NCBI RefSeq assembly: GCF_036370855.1
Contig: NC_088099.1
Span: 22,969,501 to 23,033,500 of the forward strand
Length of the DNA: 64,000 bases
Source: Dromaius novaehollandiae
Taxonomy: Eukaryota; Chordata; Aves; Casuariiformes; Dromaiidae
Direction: 5' to 3'
Shown here: positions 1-12,683 of the stretch, piece by piece
Position numbering within the stretch: the stretch's first letter is position 1
How the letters are laid out: each line of letters starts with the position of its first letter
Position numbers and translations under genes: made by a program
The notes under the pieces: model-generated
The model's database searches: none
Seen by the model: only the letters and a program-made list of their open reading frames with translations
What the model was told of the DNA's origin: nothing

Positions 1-575
1 AATCCCAGACATAGACACAGCATGGAAGATAGTACAGAGATGGGAGGGGAGGATATTTTTATCAACAGTGCTTCTGCATAAACAAAATAGAAGCAATAGG
101 AGACAAGAGCACAATAGGAAATGTATATTAAGGGAAAAAAAAAAACAGTATGTAGCAATTTAAGTGTGAATTAACCTACAAGGCAAGCCTGAGAAATAAA
201 GAGCAATGGGAATTTTTGGAAAGGAAGGTAGCCTAGATTCATGCTGTTCATGCCATGCCCTTTAGTTATACAACTGAGATGTCTAACGGCCTCTTCACCT
301 CTCTGGTCTGTGAAGAGAAACAGCCACCTCAGTAGGTAAATCAGAGCTCGGGTGGACTGAATCACATTCTGGAGGTGCCTATTTCTCCAGTTACTAAAGA
401 GGGAGCACTCGGGTGCTGGGGTTAGTTTTCAGTGAGACGGTTTTCATTTGGGCTACTCTGACAAGGTTTGTCACGAGGGTGAGAAGCCGGAACCTTATAA
501 TGGATCTGATAGCTCAATAGATGGTTTTCTCAACAATGTTTCATGACAAGTTAATAAGTAAAATGCAGGACTTAC
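1..575. other. Intron of the second MRC1-like gene (partial)
   Basis: This lies downstream of the FN2 exon on the minus strand and should be intron leading to CTLD1 exons outside the window. I see no CTLD motif or repeat in it; there is a short A run near 134-144. Confidence 0.5.
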
Positions 576-749
576 TTTTCAGTGGGCAAAATCCATACAA
601 TTTATCAGCATCAAAGTCTGCAGTTGTTGCACACCACAACCAGCCATCTGACCTACCAGCATCTGTGCACTCAGAGTACTGTTTGCCTTCATATTTGAAA
701 GGGAATACACAAGGTTGCCCATTCGCATTTCCTCGTAATGTAAAGGTAA
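576..749 (-). CDS. MRC1L: Second MRC1-like gene, fibronectin type II exon
   Basis: 174 bases, phase 1 to phase 1. It encodes [37 protein letters not shown] and [10 protein letters not shown], an intact FN2 domain with four cysteines and DGWLWC. Acceptor CCCTAG, donor GTAAGT. The GNANG wording is closer to human MRC1 than that of the upstream gene (GNAFG). Confidence 0.92.
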
Positions 750-2083
750 CTAGGGAGAAGAAAGAGTTAAGAAGACATATGAAAATGATCATAAAATGAT
801 AAATCTAGCTTTATAATAATAGATCTATCTATTTATCTCTGAATCTATCTAGCTACCTGAAATTGAGAGGTTGCACCATCTTTTTTTAATCCAATTTTGT
901 CATTTTTCCCTTGTGTAGCTAGACATATTAAATAAAATATTATATTAGTAAGATTTGGATTTTAAATGTCATGTTTAGGGTTCAGAGAGACAGTCTAAAG
1001 TGTGTATACACCTTTTAGGAAAGTCTAATCCTCACCTGTGATGATAAATAGCTGATAAATCACAGTTCCTGGTGCCAGAACTCCCACAAGCAACTCTCAG
1101 ACATAAATGAGTTCACTGCATTGTAGTAGTCTGTGTAGTTCAATAGGGTCATTCTATCATTCTATTTTTTCATTTACTACTTAAAAAAAACAGTGGCTGA
1201 AAAGGATAGCTGACCAGAGAGAATACGGATCAGGTTGTGATAGACATCAAAAGACAGTAAAAATGTTAATCTTCAGTTACACATTTCTGCACTTGTTGAG
1301 GTTTGGCAGTCTTGCAAATTTGCACTCAACTCATTCTTCAAGGTTAACAATGCTTCATCTTTTTCAATTTTCACTGCATTGCAGGAGAGTCATTTTATCC
1401 TGAAATTTTGTATACATGCGCTCAGTCTCACATTCATGCAAACACACTGGTGCATTCAGTTCTACATGCATTATTGCATTGCCATTTCTCTCTCTGCAGC
1501 TATACACAATGAATGGTGTCTGTCTTTAAAACAGAACTCTTCTTCTGTTTCGGTCAGACTGGAGGGGAGGAGCCAATTCTTTCTTCTCATACCTTACAAC
1601 TTGCGGTAGAAAGGGAAGCTTGCACAGTTAATATGAAAAAATGGCTTTAAAACCTTGAGACTGATAACTGCACCTCTGGTGGGCTGGAGAGGGTAAATGG
1701 AGAGAGCTTCATGTTTCCTCTTCTCTCATCACTCTCCCATACAGTGCCATCAATCATCTGTTTTAGTATCTCCAAAGAAAAAGATTTCGTTATGAAGATC
1801 CTCTTCTGCTTACCTCATTTTTTCCCCAGCAAGCTTATATCTCCCGTCTTCTATTCTGTGAATCCAGAACTGCCAGGATAATAACCAACATACTCTCTAT
1901 ATCCTATATCAAATCTTGTAACATATACAGAAGAGGCAACCTGTGCATTAAAACTGTCAAGCTGCCCAAGGCAAAGCATTTTCATATCTAGTTTAACACA
2001 AAACCAACAGCAAGAAACTTACCCAGGGACTGCAAAGTACAATGCACGAGGGAAAGAAAACCCATGAACCTGGAGGGAGTCAT
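576..2083 (-). CDS. MRC1L: Second MRC1-like gene, 5' part only (continues beyond the left edge), apparently without a ricin-B exon
   Basis: Two exons are visible: a signal-peptide exon at 2023-2083 (phase 1 end) and an FN2 exon at 576-749 (phase 1 start). Joined, they read [20 protein letters not shown] then [11 protein letters not shown], an open frame. In the full-length neighbour a 402-base ricin-B exon sits between these two. Here the 1,273-base intron 750-2022 shows no ORF or motif of that domain on the minus strand. CTLD exons would lie to the left, and 1-575 holds none of them. The gene lies about 3.9 kb downstream of the stop codon of the upstream paralogue, on the same strand. Confidence 0.8.
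750..2022. other. Intron 1 of the second MRC1-like gene, no ricin-B exon visible
   Basis: AT-rich sequence. Reading the minus strand, I find no segment resembling FLIYN, KFRWV, GEDLFF or CSRGYE, which mark the ricin-B exon in the neighbour at 41031-41432. No recognisable repeat. Confidence 0.5.
2023..2083 (-). CDS. MRC1L: Second MRC1-like gene, exon 1: signal peptide
   Basis: 61 bases, ATG at 2081-2083, donor GTAAGT from 2022. The translation [20 protein letters not shown] aligns residue for residue with exon 1 of the upstream gene (TPARLLLVLSLVHGALQLA). The context G at -3 and A at +4 is acceptable for initiation. A downstream in-frame ATG (M7) is possible but gives a shorter N-region. Confidence 0.8.
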
Positions 2084-2189
2084 TGCCAGTGTTACTTTCC
2101 TTTCATTCCTTTATCAGACTATAAGATTTGCAATGCATAAAATCCTTCTGAGTGAGGGTAGTAGCAGGTCCTCCTCTGTGTCAGAGGAT

Positions 2190-2510
2190 TGAGAGACAAA
2201 GCTCTGTACTCTAAATAAGGAAGTATCCTGTCACATGTGGCATTTTGAAATAAGTAGAATGCACATTGCAAACACTACTGTCTCTGAAGCACTAGTGACT
2301 TCCAAAACTCAAGTCTCCATCCTTGTTACTAGAGGTGATAGTGGAAAGGTGACACTCATCTTTTCTTGGGATTTAGCTAACACTTCACAGGGGTCATTTG
2401 CTGGGGTGTCACACAGGCCAAACCTCTAAAAAAAACAGCTTGAGAGTTGGTGACAAGAAACCTGCAGTAAAATATAAAAGATTAGAAACTCAACCTCAGC
2501 TTTTATATAT
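2190..2510 (-). promoter_or_regulatory. Putative promoter of the second MRC1-like gene, homologous to that of the upstream paralogue
   Basis: On the plus strand, CTAAATAAGGAAGTATC and CTGTCACATG at about 2211-2237 match 43505-43531 of the other gene, and GAAACTCAACCTCAGC at about 2484-2499 matches its block at 43725-43740. The shared block holds a GGAAGT core (2219-2224) and an E-box CACATG (2232-2237), about 149 bases upstream of the ATG. Mammalian MRC1 promoters depend on PU.1 (GGAA) and USF (E-box) sites, so a macrophage promoter is a reasonable inference. No TATA box is obvious. Confidence 0.45.
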
Positions 2511-4053
2511 TGAAGAAAGAGGGAGACAAGCCCCAGTGGTCCAGTACATTGCTTCAGCCAAACAGCTCCACACCAGAAGAAAGAGAGAGTGTTTTACAAG
2601 ACCTGCAGTATTTGGTCCATTCTGCATTATTGCTCACTTTGAGCGCTAAAATTGCTTCTGTTCTGCGCTAATTACACTGCTTGCTTTGATCACAGTTTCA
2701 GGCTGGGCTGTTTATAACTTCTCGTCAAAGATCTGAAAGTGAAGAAGTTTGATGCTACTGGCTAAGCCCCTCTGTAACAGAGTAAGAACTGAACTTTTGC
2801 CTAGAATAGTTTGTCAGGCAAAATTATATATCTGCCTTCCTGAGAAATTCCTAACAAAGGTGTTGCAGGATAAAGCCAAAAGCTTTAATCTAAATTGGAG
2901 AAGGTCCTCTTAGTCTGTGACTAAAGTGCTCGCCTGAAGATTAACACTGGCAAGGGATTCTGGTACAACTATCCTGATATAGCTCTATTGGCAAATTTTC
3001 ATATGCAGACAAATCCTACTGTTTCTTCTGTTTATTTTTATGAGTGCAATTAAAAGAAGTTGTGATACAAAATGGAAAGAAGCGTGAAGTGAGATAGTCA
3101 GTCTATGCATAGTGAGGTATTATGTACAGAAGCTGAACAGCAGATGTCACAGGAGGAACAACTGTCTCCACTTCTGTTTATATGGCTGTAAAGAAAATTA
3201 CTGAAATAATGAGCCAAACCTGTTGACTTGGCTGTTAGCAAAGTACTCAAAGAGAAAGAAAAGAAGTGTGCTTCCCTCTCAGCTTTTTTTAATGGAGTGA
3301 TCAATTTCACTCATTAGTTATAGCTAGTTATTATACAATATTTACATTATCATAATTCCTGAAGGCCTCAGCCAGCTTCGGTTGAGATTTTACAGTGCCA
3401 TAAATCAAAAAATTCAAAATTGCCCCAGAAGCAGCATTAAAAAAGAAAGAAGAAAAGACTTTCCTATCAATTATGCAAATGAAAACACTCTCAGAATTTC
3501 ATTTTTCGTAAATTTTGAAATACAAAATGTGATATGACTCTAGTTGTAGTGTAGTGAGCCTGTGAATTCATTCTGTGCAGCTACTTAAAATATGCTAACA
3601 ATTTTTTCTCATTCTTTGTGGATGGTTGCTGTGTGGAAAAAGCAAAGCTGTGTCAGGAAAACATAAAGATACGCAAGAATAGCTAGAGCTAACTGGCGAT
3701 CTCTCTGCAGATGACATTCTGGGACGGCTGGGTATCAGCAAGTTGTGCAAGGTTGGCTCGAAGTCTTAAGTAAAGCTGAATGATACCACAAAAAATGATG
3801 AGGTAGGAGAGAAATAGAAGCAGAGTCTAAAGAGTGAAACCATAGTTCAAATATATCTGAAATCACAAAGTGAAGCAGCACTGACAGAAGGAATCCCTAT
3901 GGAAAATTCCCGGAGGACATGATTCCTGCCCAGTGCCCTCCTGTGCGCAATGAAGGGTAAGCGCCATCCGCGCTCCAGTCCAACCTGAGCTTTAGCTCCC
4001 CTCGTGTGAGTGGACATTTGTGAGGCTTCACCTCTCCAGGGCTGCAGAGTGAT

Positions 4054-4074
4054 TGGGGGCGGGGGGGGGGGGGG
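4054..4074 (+). repeat. G-rich run with a single C interruption
   Basis: GATTGGGGGC is followed by fourteen more G residues and then TGG. Such a tract can form a G-quadruplex and is error-prone in sequencing. Confidence 0.8.
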
Positions 4075-5677
4075 TGGTATAGTGCTGGCAGGGGAAGACT
4101 AAAGCAGGGCTGAAAATTCAGCACTTCAGAGCTGCCCCTTTCACGCGGCCGGAGAGCTCCACGCTGGTTACAGACCTCGGATGTTCACGGTCCTGCACAT
4201 TGAATTTCACCAGTGCAAGAGGTCGGTCTCACCAGTGTGTTAAATCCTTGGTTTTATTTATGAAAAAAACCCCTGGGGTCCAGTACCTAAAAAGAAATCT
4301 GTATTCCTTTTTTTAATTTTTATTTTATTAACTTTCCGGCTTGCACGGGAGTCCTTGTGCAGCCTAGACAAAGCAGGTTTTGTGCTGGGGCTATCATCTA
4401 AACGCTATTCCCCCTAAATGATTAGTGCCTAAATTGTATTTGCATCTCACCTAAATTCTAGTTTGCATTGCTTTTCACTCTGTTTTTCTAATGTCTTAAA
4501 TATTGCCTTTGTGCAGATTTCTAGTGCAGTATCTGCTGCATTCCACAGTTTTCAGTTCCTCTTTTTGCATTTAAAAATGGAAAGCTGAATTCGGAGTAGT
4601 GAGGAGAGAAGCCCTCCTTGTTATTTGCAAACAGATGCTGCATGGACAAGAGCACCCTCCCTTTCTCTTTTCACAAATGGCCTTCCAGGTGCACTGCAGG
4701 AGCTTTTTCTTGGGCACAACAGTTTTTGGCAGCTTGGCTGCTCCCTTGGGCTGTGGCTTTCTGCTGAGCCTGCATGACTAATAAAACATAATAGTAACCG
4801 TTCTGGTGCTTTTGCCTGGAGGTAAGCTTCCTCAACACACAGCTGAGCCTATATTTAAAGTGTTGCCACATATTCTTACACACTTTTGATTGTTCTCATT
4901 TCCTATTTAATATTGCAACACTTTTCAGGGGCAGTCTTTGGCCACCAGTGCCTACCAGGATTAATGGGGCCAAAAGTTGTCTCTATTCTGCAGAATGAAC
5001 TGATGTTCAAAATGAAAATAGAGGCACCGCTGTCACACACACATGGGAGGCTGCAAGGCAAGGCCTATGGGAAAGGAAAATATTGGGACACTGCGGGGTG
5101 TTAGGCTTGGGAAAGGAGCCATCTACTTCCAGGGACGTGAAGCTGTATATCCCGCAGTCACTACTAACACTGCGTAAAGCAGAAAGTGCTGTCACTTGAT
5201 TCACAGGGAATTTTGATGGTGAAAATTATATTAATAAAACCCTCTATTTATTTCAAAGCATTAAAGAAGAAGAAGGAGAAATGCATTGTTTAAACCCTTT
5301 TGCAAGGGTGAGAATATTTTAATTCACATATATTGAATGTATTACAAAGTTAATCATATTATCAGATCGAAAAAAAACATGCCTGATTTTAATATCCTTT
5401 GCTGGTGTGAACTGCATTTTCTGCAGCAGAAAATGAGAAAGGTAAGGTTTTATCTGCCAAAGTTATCTGAGATTATTATACGAAGTCACATTTTTAAAAT
5501 AAAGGTAGTAGGATTCAGCAGTAAAAATCAATAAAATGGGTGGATTGTTGGAGTGAAGCTTGTGGGGCAAAAGGAGTTCAGGATGGCAACAGTTAGGCAG
5601 ATTTCTTTTGAGTTCTTTGCAGTGTTCACAAAGACATGGGAATCCAGTCCTATATAGGAATCACAATTTAGTGAATA

Positions 5678-5683
5678 TTTATT
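5678..5683 (-). terminator. Candidate polyadenylation signal of the full-length MRC1-like gene
   Basis: TTTATT on the plus strand is AATAAA on the minus strand, about 310 bases after the stop codon at 5990. A second candidate lies at 5247-5252. Motif-only evidence. Confidence 0.3.
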
Positions 5684-5989
5684 CTCACCAGTTGACTTTT
5701 ATAGTTCTTTTTCACTATGTTCATTTGTTCTTGACAAGTGATTTATACCAGTATGTTTGCTAAGGCATGCAAGAACAACCTGACTGTTACAAAACTATAA
5801 CATGTCAGTAATTCTGATTTTGTAAAATATGATACAAAAGAGGCTGCTATTGCAAAAAAGGAAATGGGATTTGATTTAAGATTACAGGTATCCTCATTGG
5901 AGACTTTTAACAGGCACATCCTTTAATTTCAGCAAATAGCTTGTTCCTCTGAATTGATAAGTGCCACAGGACCCATTCTCACCAGTTCC

Positions 5990-6174
5990 TTAACCTCTGA
6001 CACTGCAATTTAAAAGTGTTTCATTGCCAGTCTCTCTTGATAGTTGGTTTTGTCTTTTTTTCTTGCAGTAGTAGATTGACATGCCAGCTCCAAGAAGAGT
6101 GAGACTGGCCAAGAAAACCAGTAGCCAAGCAGATAGATGGACAGATGGATGAGTCTCTCCATTCCTTTCCTTGT
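5990..6174 (-). CDS. MRC1L: MRC1-like exon 29: transmembrane helix and short cytoplasmic tail
   Basis: 185 bases, phase 1 to the stop TAA at 5990-5992. After a short stalk (DKERNGETHPSVH) comes a hydrophobic helix with LSAWLLVFLASLTLLGAG and MSIYYC, then the basic stop-transfer KKKRQNQ. The tail ends GNETLLNCSVRG. It has only about 24 residues, against about 45 in human MRC1, and lacks the FENTLYF tyrosine endocytosis signal; ETLL occupies the matching place. Divergent tails are reported for MRC1L-C, -D and -E in birds, which favours one of those over A or B. Acceptor TTTCAG. Confidence 0.9.
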
Positions 6175-9100
6175 CTGAAAATGAAGGCATATTACTGTAA
6201 GAAACCTTACTAATTTTTTATTCCACAGAAGACATGACAAACAAGATGGACATGTTCTCTGCAGTCTGTTTGGTCAGGTGTAGACCTGAACTCTGAATGG
6301 CTGCTGGTTAGTAGCCAGGTTCCTTTTGCTAGAGCTAATATTTGGTCTCAATGAATCTGGATTATGGTGATATATGAAACTATCTATGTATGCACTGAAT
6401 GTTCATAAGAATCCAGTTAATAATACATCCATCTATGACTGGTTCATTGTTCAACAGTTGTGCTCCATGACTGGTCACCTTCATGGCATGGCATTGCTTC
6501 TGCATCCAACTAGGTGAAAAATAGAGGTGACTAGGAAATCGAAGTAAGGGCAATATTCTGCTTCTGTGAAAAGTCACACTGAGCTTTCCTGCCACTTGGT
6601 CAATACTGGCTAAAGAGTGTCCTCAGTCCACACAGCGTTCTATACCCTGTTTGTTCCCACTGCCGGTCTCATGATATGCAGTCCTTTAGAAGACAGTGAA
6701 ACAATGTGAGAACAAGAATCTTGCATCATCTTAGTAACTTTCAAAATATTGAGAAGTTTGCATAAGAAAATTTCCCATGTTCTCCTAGTTTGGTGGCTAT
6801 TGCTATTCTTGGCCCTCATGTAATGCATAGAAAACACGGAAGAAACTTTGCAATTATCTCCTGCTGCCATATTGAAGAAACAGCAAATTCCAGCCTCAAG
6901 TAAGACCTTTGGACCGTACAGAGCAGATCTTATGAGAGCCACCTTTTTAACAGTCAGGGATGATAATTATTTGGAAGTGAGTTTTACAATATTTTCATGT
7001 CAGAGTGTTTACAATAATAATAATACCTATGAACAAATTTGCAAAGACATCTCCAACCAGATCTACATGGGTTTTAATAGTGAAGTTAAAGCTCTCTGTG
7101 CCTGTTCTTGAAGTCAGTCCCAAGTTAGGTCATTACTGAGCTCATCAGCTCAGGCTTAGCCCTGAGGCAACCCAGCTGACCAAATATGTGGAAGAGGGAG
7201 CACTCACGAATGTGTTAAACATAGCCTGGACTTACTCTGAGTGGTTTATAACCATGCATCCCAGTAACTGCCAGCAGGGTTTTTCTCTAAGAGGGAGTGG
7301 TTTAGGAAAACACATTATAAGATCTTCTTGCATTTAGATTTTTCATTAGCTTTCTTATGAAAACTCTTACCTTTCTTATGTAGAGGACTCCCACTTGGCT
7401 CAACTTCAATGAATATCAGAGAGAAATAATACGACACTTGATCAGAATCCATAGAAAGTTTGACTATTTCACTAAAATTATACAGGAACAAAAAGAAAAC
7501 TCTGAAAGATTACTGTGGTGTTAATTACAAATGAGGCAAAAATCAACTTAAAGAGACTCTACCTTCTTACTTAATATCACTGAACAATAATATTCATATT
7601 GTTTTTATATCAACCAACATTCAAATACTGAATCTTATGTTCACTTGCAAACAGCTTTTCACACTTTTACCTCAAATACTAATTTACTAAGATTGTGATA
7701 TACAACACTGGAGATTAATTTCACGTAGCATATTTTAGGAAGCTCTGCCTGTCCAGCCACATTCTGCTGTTACTGTCAGCATAATATGGAGACAGAGAGA
7801 AACAAAAGACTTTTATAAAATCTTCTTCTGCAAGAGGTGCAAAAAATGTTTCACATTTTGAAAAGAGGTATAATTAAACATGCAGGATGTTCTTACGAAG
7901 TAAGAAAAAATTACCCTGAATCAGGACTTCTACTTTATCAGGAAAATAGTTCTCCTCCTGGTTCTTATACATTACAGTCTGGAAACAGCATAGCTACTCA
8001 GATCATAACTTAATGAAACAAAATGTAAAATGAAAAGAAGAAATCAGAACAGAATGTAAAATAAAAGTACAAAGCAAAAGCAATCCCTGCAGAGGCAGAA
8101 AATGGATAAATGTTAGACCATCTGATGATTCAATAGATAGATTTTAGTGCTTTCTTATTACTTTAGTATTGCTATTTATATTTATTATTTACTATTTAGG
8201 GAAAATATGCAGTTAATATTTATTTGCTGATAATACTTATTTTATATTTCTTCACAAAAACTAGGAGGCTAACTATTTATATCATTAATTTTTTGTCTAT
8301 TTATATACAGAACCAACTTACATATAAAAAAAAGTATATTTCAAAACTAAGAAGGGTATAGCTTAATTTCTGTAATATAGTTCAGATGTTCTTAGTAAAT
8401 CCCTTATGGAAATAAATTGATTTAATACCAAGGGCATGTGCTTATTTAAATACAGAAATCAAGAAAATATGGGGGGTGGCTGTTTCATTGGTTACATTTC
8501 AGTCTGTTTTTTTATTAAAGACTATACTTATAAAATGGTTTTTAAATTTTCCTTGAATTTCCAATTGTTTCTCTGAGAACTACTATGTCTTCAGTATTGA
8601 AATTGTGTGCTTTCAACTTCTCAGCTGAACAAAGTAATTTGAAAATTTATTTTATGCAGAAAAAGAGGTTTTCAGCATAGAAGACTGCAGATATATTCCC
8701 TTTGATTTGCTGGGACTGCCACAGCAGACCCTGCAGCATTATATACTATGCCCATAGCAGAGCAGAATACAAAAGCTGGAAGACTAAACCTGATCTCATA
8801 GGTACTACAAAGGAAAGTTCAACCTACCATTTTTTAGAAAGGACTCATTCTAGCCCCTAACTTCAGAGAATGGAATGATGGTGCTTTCTTTAAGGCAATT
8901 ATATTTTGTGTATATCCACTTGGGAATACCAAAGAAGTGGCACTACATGTGTTAGTTACGTCTGAAAAAATAGTCTGGCATATTCAGAATTCTATGAAAA
9001 TTTCCAGAAATGCTGATGAGTTAGGTTTTGTAGTGATTTTCATGAACTTTTCACTTAATACAGAAGTACTCCTGATAGTATCATTGCAACTCAAACAGTT

Positions 9101-10589
9101 GACCTTTTGGTATCCCTGAAGCACTACTGACTTTCAAGGTCTTTGAATCAGGCCCAGTATAAAGCCAGTTACTGATACTGGGCAGTAATACAACTTTGGA
9201 ATATTTCAAGCTGGAAGATGAAGCTTGATTATTCAGACTAATTCCTCCTTGCAAGGATATCATGATTTTGACAATATTTAGTTCCTGGAAGTCATAATTT
9301 GCACGTGTTTGACAGATGCTGTGCTATGCCTATGTTAGGTATTCAAAAGTTTTCTGAAAGTTTCATTCTCAGGCAAGAGTGCATACAGCATGCTACCATA
9401 TTCACATACGAGTGAAGACAGTACTGTGAAGAGCTCAGAATCTACAAAAACAGGCAACTACAAATGTTTAGAAAAATGGGATAAACCAAACCAAACTGTC
9501 AGGAAATGCTTCTAGACATAGTTTATAACAATATCTTCTAAACTAATCAATATTTGTTACAAAATATTAGGTGTCACAACAGAAAGGGGACTAGAGGGAC
9601 ATCTCAGAAACAACTTTTCACAATGAAGGTTGACCAGATTCCACTAACTTAGACGACAAATTTAGTCACAAGTTGAATGAACTGGAACTGAGGGCTGAAA
9701 GGAGCCAAAAGAGAGAAATTATATTCAGTAGTAACCCATGCGCCAAAATTGGAAATCCTCCAGAACAAGAGCGATATAAAAGTGACATAACCCATCACTT
9801 ATTTTAGAGAAGACAAAGCTTGAAAACAGAATTGGTAAAGAGTATCAGGTCCGCGCTCTGTGTTTTTTTGTTAAGTTTTTGGGGTTTTTTTTTTTTCAAA
9901 ATGCAAAATATATATGGCTTTAGCTTGATCTAAGGCTCTGGAGTGAATGCAGAGACCATCATGAAGGACAGTTAAAGGCAGTCATAAGGCAAGTTATTTC
10001 TCATTTCTCTGTGGCTACCTCAAAATACAGTTACTGTTCTCTTAAGTTTTACACTTCAATAGAAGAAGTTCATCTTACTTTTACCTTAAAGCTTGCTAGC
10101 ATTCAGAATGATTTCAGGGGCCTCACAATCCCCTTGCTCCTCCACTGCTCTTCCCAGGTTAAGATTAAGGAGGGAGATCTCCCTTCTCCAATGTTTGTCA
10201 GTGCAGAGAGGAGCAATTTTGAGAATCATGGGTCCCCTTGATGTTTAAGTAAATATACAGTCATGGAAAGTGCTGGAAAAGCACAGCTTGGTATATACTT
10301 GTAGTAAGATGGAAGTCAGAGCAAAGGGGTAATCATAGGTAGGAGGAGTAAGAACAGATAGTATAGTATTTTAAGATAGAAATTGCTAAGATCATGAAAG
10401 GATTGTATAGGGCAATTGGAGAAGATCTGAGACGTCCCTTTGAGTCCTAGTGATTCCTGTGTCCATACATACAAACACATGTTGCATTATTCATGCACAT
10501 GCTGCATGCTACACAGCACACATGCTAACAAAAGGGCTGTAACAGCTACTAATAAACAGATCTTCTCTGTCACTGTTCACAGCACTTAC
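6175..10589. other. Intron 28 of the full-length MRC1-like gene
   Basis: The largest intron of the gene (about 4.4 kb), between the last CTLD8 exon and the transmembrane exon. AT-rich; no exon, RNA gene or recognisable transposon seen. Confidence 0.5.
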
Positions 10590-10751
10590 CTTTGCGTATT
10601 TTGCAGATAAATCCTTTTTCAGAAGAACATTCAATGTTATCCCAATAACCGGATGGTGCAGTCATTTCAACACAGCGATGCTCCACACTGGACTCTTTCT
10701 CTGCCCAGTTGACAAAATCCACTGCAGCATTGTCTAGCCACAGCCACTGCT
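10590..10751 (-). CDS. MRC1L: MRC1-like exon 28: CTLD8 end
   Basis: 162 bases, phase 1 to phase 1. It encodes EQWLWLDNAAVDFVNWAEKE, HRCVEMTAPSGYWDNIEC and SSEKGFICKIRK, matching human TWLWINNSPVSFVNW, ASSGFWSNIHCSS and KGYICK. Acceptor TTTAG, donor GTAAGT. No lesion. Confidence 0.93.
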
Positions 10752-12683
10752 CTAAAGTTAAGAGCAACATATTGAATAATAATTTTTAAAATGTATCTCA
10801 TGGATAGATACTTTAACTCCTTAGCTCAGCATATGACTTCAAAACATGTAATAGTAATCCATTTCCAGCAGAGGATCACATTGTTTTTTTTTCTAGAAGA
10901 CTGTTGATAGGAAGGTGTTTCAGGAAATGATACACCAAAATTGTACAGAATGACTATAGGCATAATTATTGTTCATTAAATTGCATCCAAGAAAGCTTTA
11001 GACAGAGAGAGAAATCCCAGAGCACAACAGACTTCGTTAAAGTTACAACTGAAAAAAGTTTTTTAGCATTTGAGTTCTGGAAGGTCTTTAAGTTGCACAT
11101 ACTACAAAAGTAATGCCACAGCATGGGATATTGAATAGGCTACTCTGTGAGAATTCAAGCAGCTTTCATTGTGAGTTCAGATTTGTGAAAACAGATTTCA
11201 TAAAACCACCATGGATTATTGTGGAAGAAAGAATTTATCACTATGAAAGAAGAATCGGCTTAATTATTTTCACAGCTAAATTCTTCAGTAAAAAACTGCA
11301 TAATAGTTAAACAAATATTTTTCCCCTTCTAGAAATCTCTTTGAAGTTTATTATGTAATTGTATCCAGATAAAATTTACTTGGGAATATTTGTTTGCTAT
11401 TGATCAGGTCCTTGATATTTGTAATAGTGCTTGCTAATTAACCAAGTCCAGGAATCCTTCCACTCGGGGCGTCCATCTGGCTATCACTAGTTCACCAAAA
11501 ACACTTTAAATCCTTACCACATGCCCTGAAGGGTTCATATACATTGAAGAAATGTTGTGACATAAGTATATGCAGCACCCTGTATAAGAGAGATACTGGG
11601 CTAAATGAGCAATTTTCCAGTGCAGCCCTCAGACAGGAAATTATGAATACACAGGCAGGCTCTATTTGGTGCTTTAAAAAAATCCACACTCATGCCCCAT
11701 TCTGCTGGATCCAGTATCTATGCAGGCACTTGGCCTCTGGCCACCGCTAGAACGAGATTGTAGATCAATGCGACATATGGCTACATGTATAACAAGAGAA
11801 ACAGAGAGCGAGAGGGAGGGAGAAGGAGACAGAGGGAGGGATATTTTATAGGTATTTATGCAGATATTAACCAGATTTACAAGAAGACCCTTGAATCATC
11901 CAAATTTTGATAGCTATTTCACTTGTTCATTTATCTCAGGAAAGACAGGCCAGTGCTGCTCAAGGACAGATAAAATCACCATGTCAAGCAGTAGTGTTGT
12001 TACAGGGAGGTACACATAGGCATTTTTTGAGTCTTGTAGCATCTCAGCTTTCTCCATGGAGACAGACACAGCTTCCAACAATTAACTTGACAATTTTGCA
12101 CTCTTAGACTTTACTGGGTTGAGTTTAACTCAAATTCTGCATCTGAAGTCCTACCATTTCCAGAGTGATGGTAAAAAACTTTATCTGGAGCTCAGCCAGA
12201 GAATTCAGACCAATTATGAGAAACTGTCTTCTTAAACTATCTACATTTTTCATGATGGAAGGACTGGAATTAGCAACCTGGCAGAGACATCCTGGGTTAG
12301 GCACAACTCAGAACTAGTCTGGTGACTAATACTTGAAGATTGTGTCAAAGAGACAAAATGTTTCTTTTCCCTCTGAATCATAGTTGAATCATAAAGTCAC
12401 TATTTCGTCCCCAAGCATTTAATGAAGTTTGCTTGGAGACAAAAGCATCTGCATTGTGTTCACTTCATATTGTTAGTATAAATTATCTGCCAACTCAGGT
12501 GATTTCTAACATAAGGTTTCCACAACGGATAGCAAGGGCCATCCTATTGTCTATATATATTACTGTTATGCATTAAAATGAAGTAAAAATAGATGCTGTC
12601 GGTATCTTTTTGTAAAAAGAGATATCCTTAATTATCTTATTTATGAAAGTATTTTAAAGTAAATATTGAAGTTAAGACATTAC
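10752..12683. other. Intron 27, with a purine-rich stretch
   Basis: No exon seen. A purine-rich GA tract (AGAGCGAGAGGGAGGGAG and similar) lies at about 11798-11840. Confidence 0.45.

Larger units (their letters stand above)
2511..5989. other. Intergenic region between the two MRC1-like genes
   Basis: About 3.5 kb with no coding exon found. It contains a G-rich run at 4054-4074 and minus-strand AATAAA signals that could end the upstream gene. Short ORFs here show no family resemblance. Confidence 0.5.
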
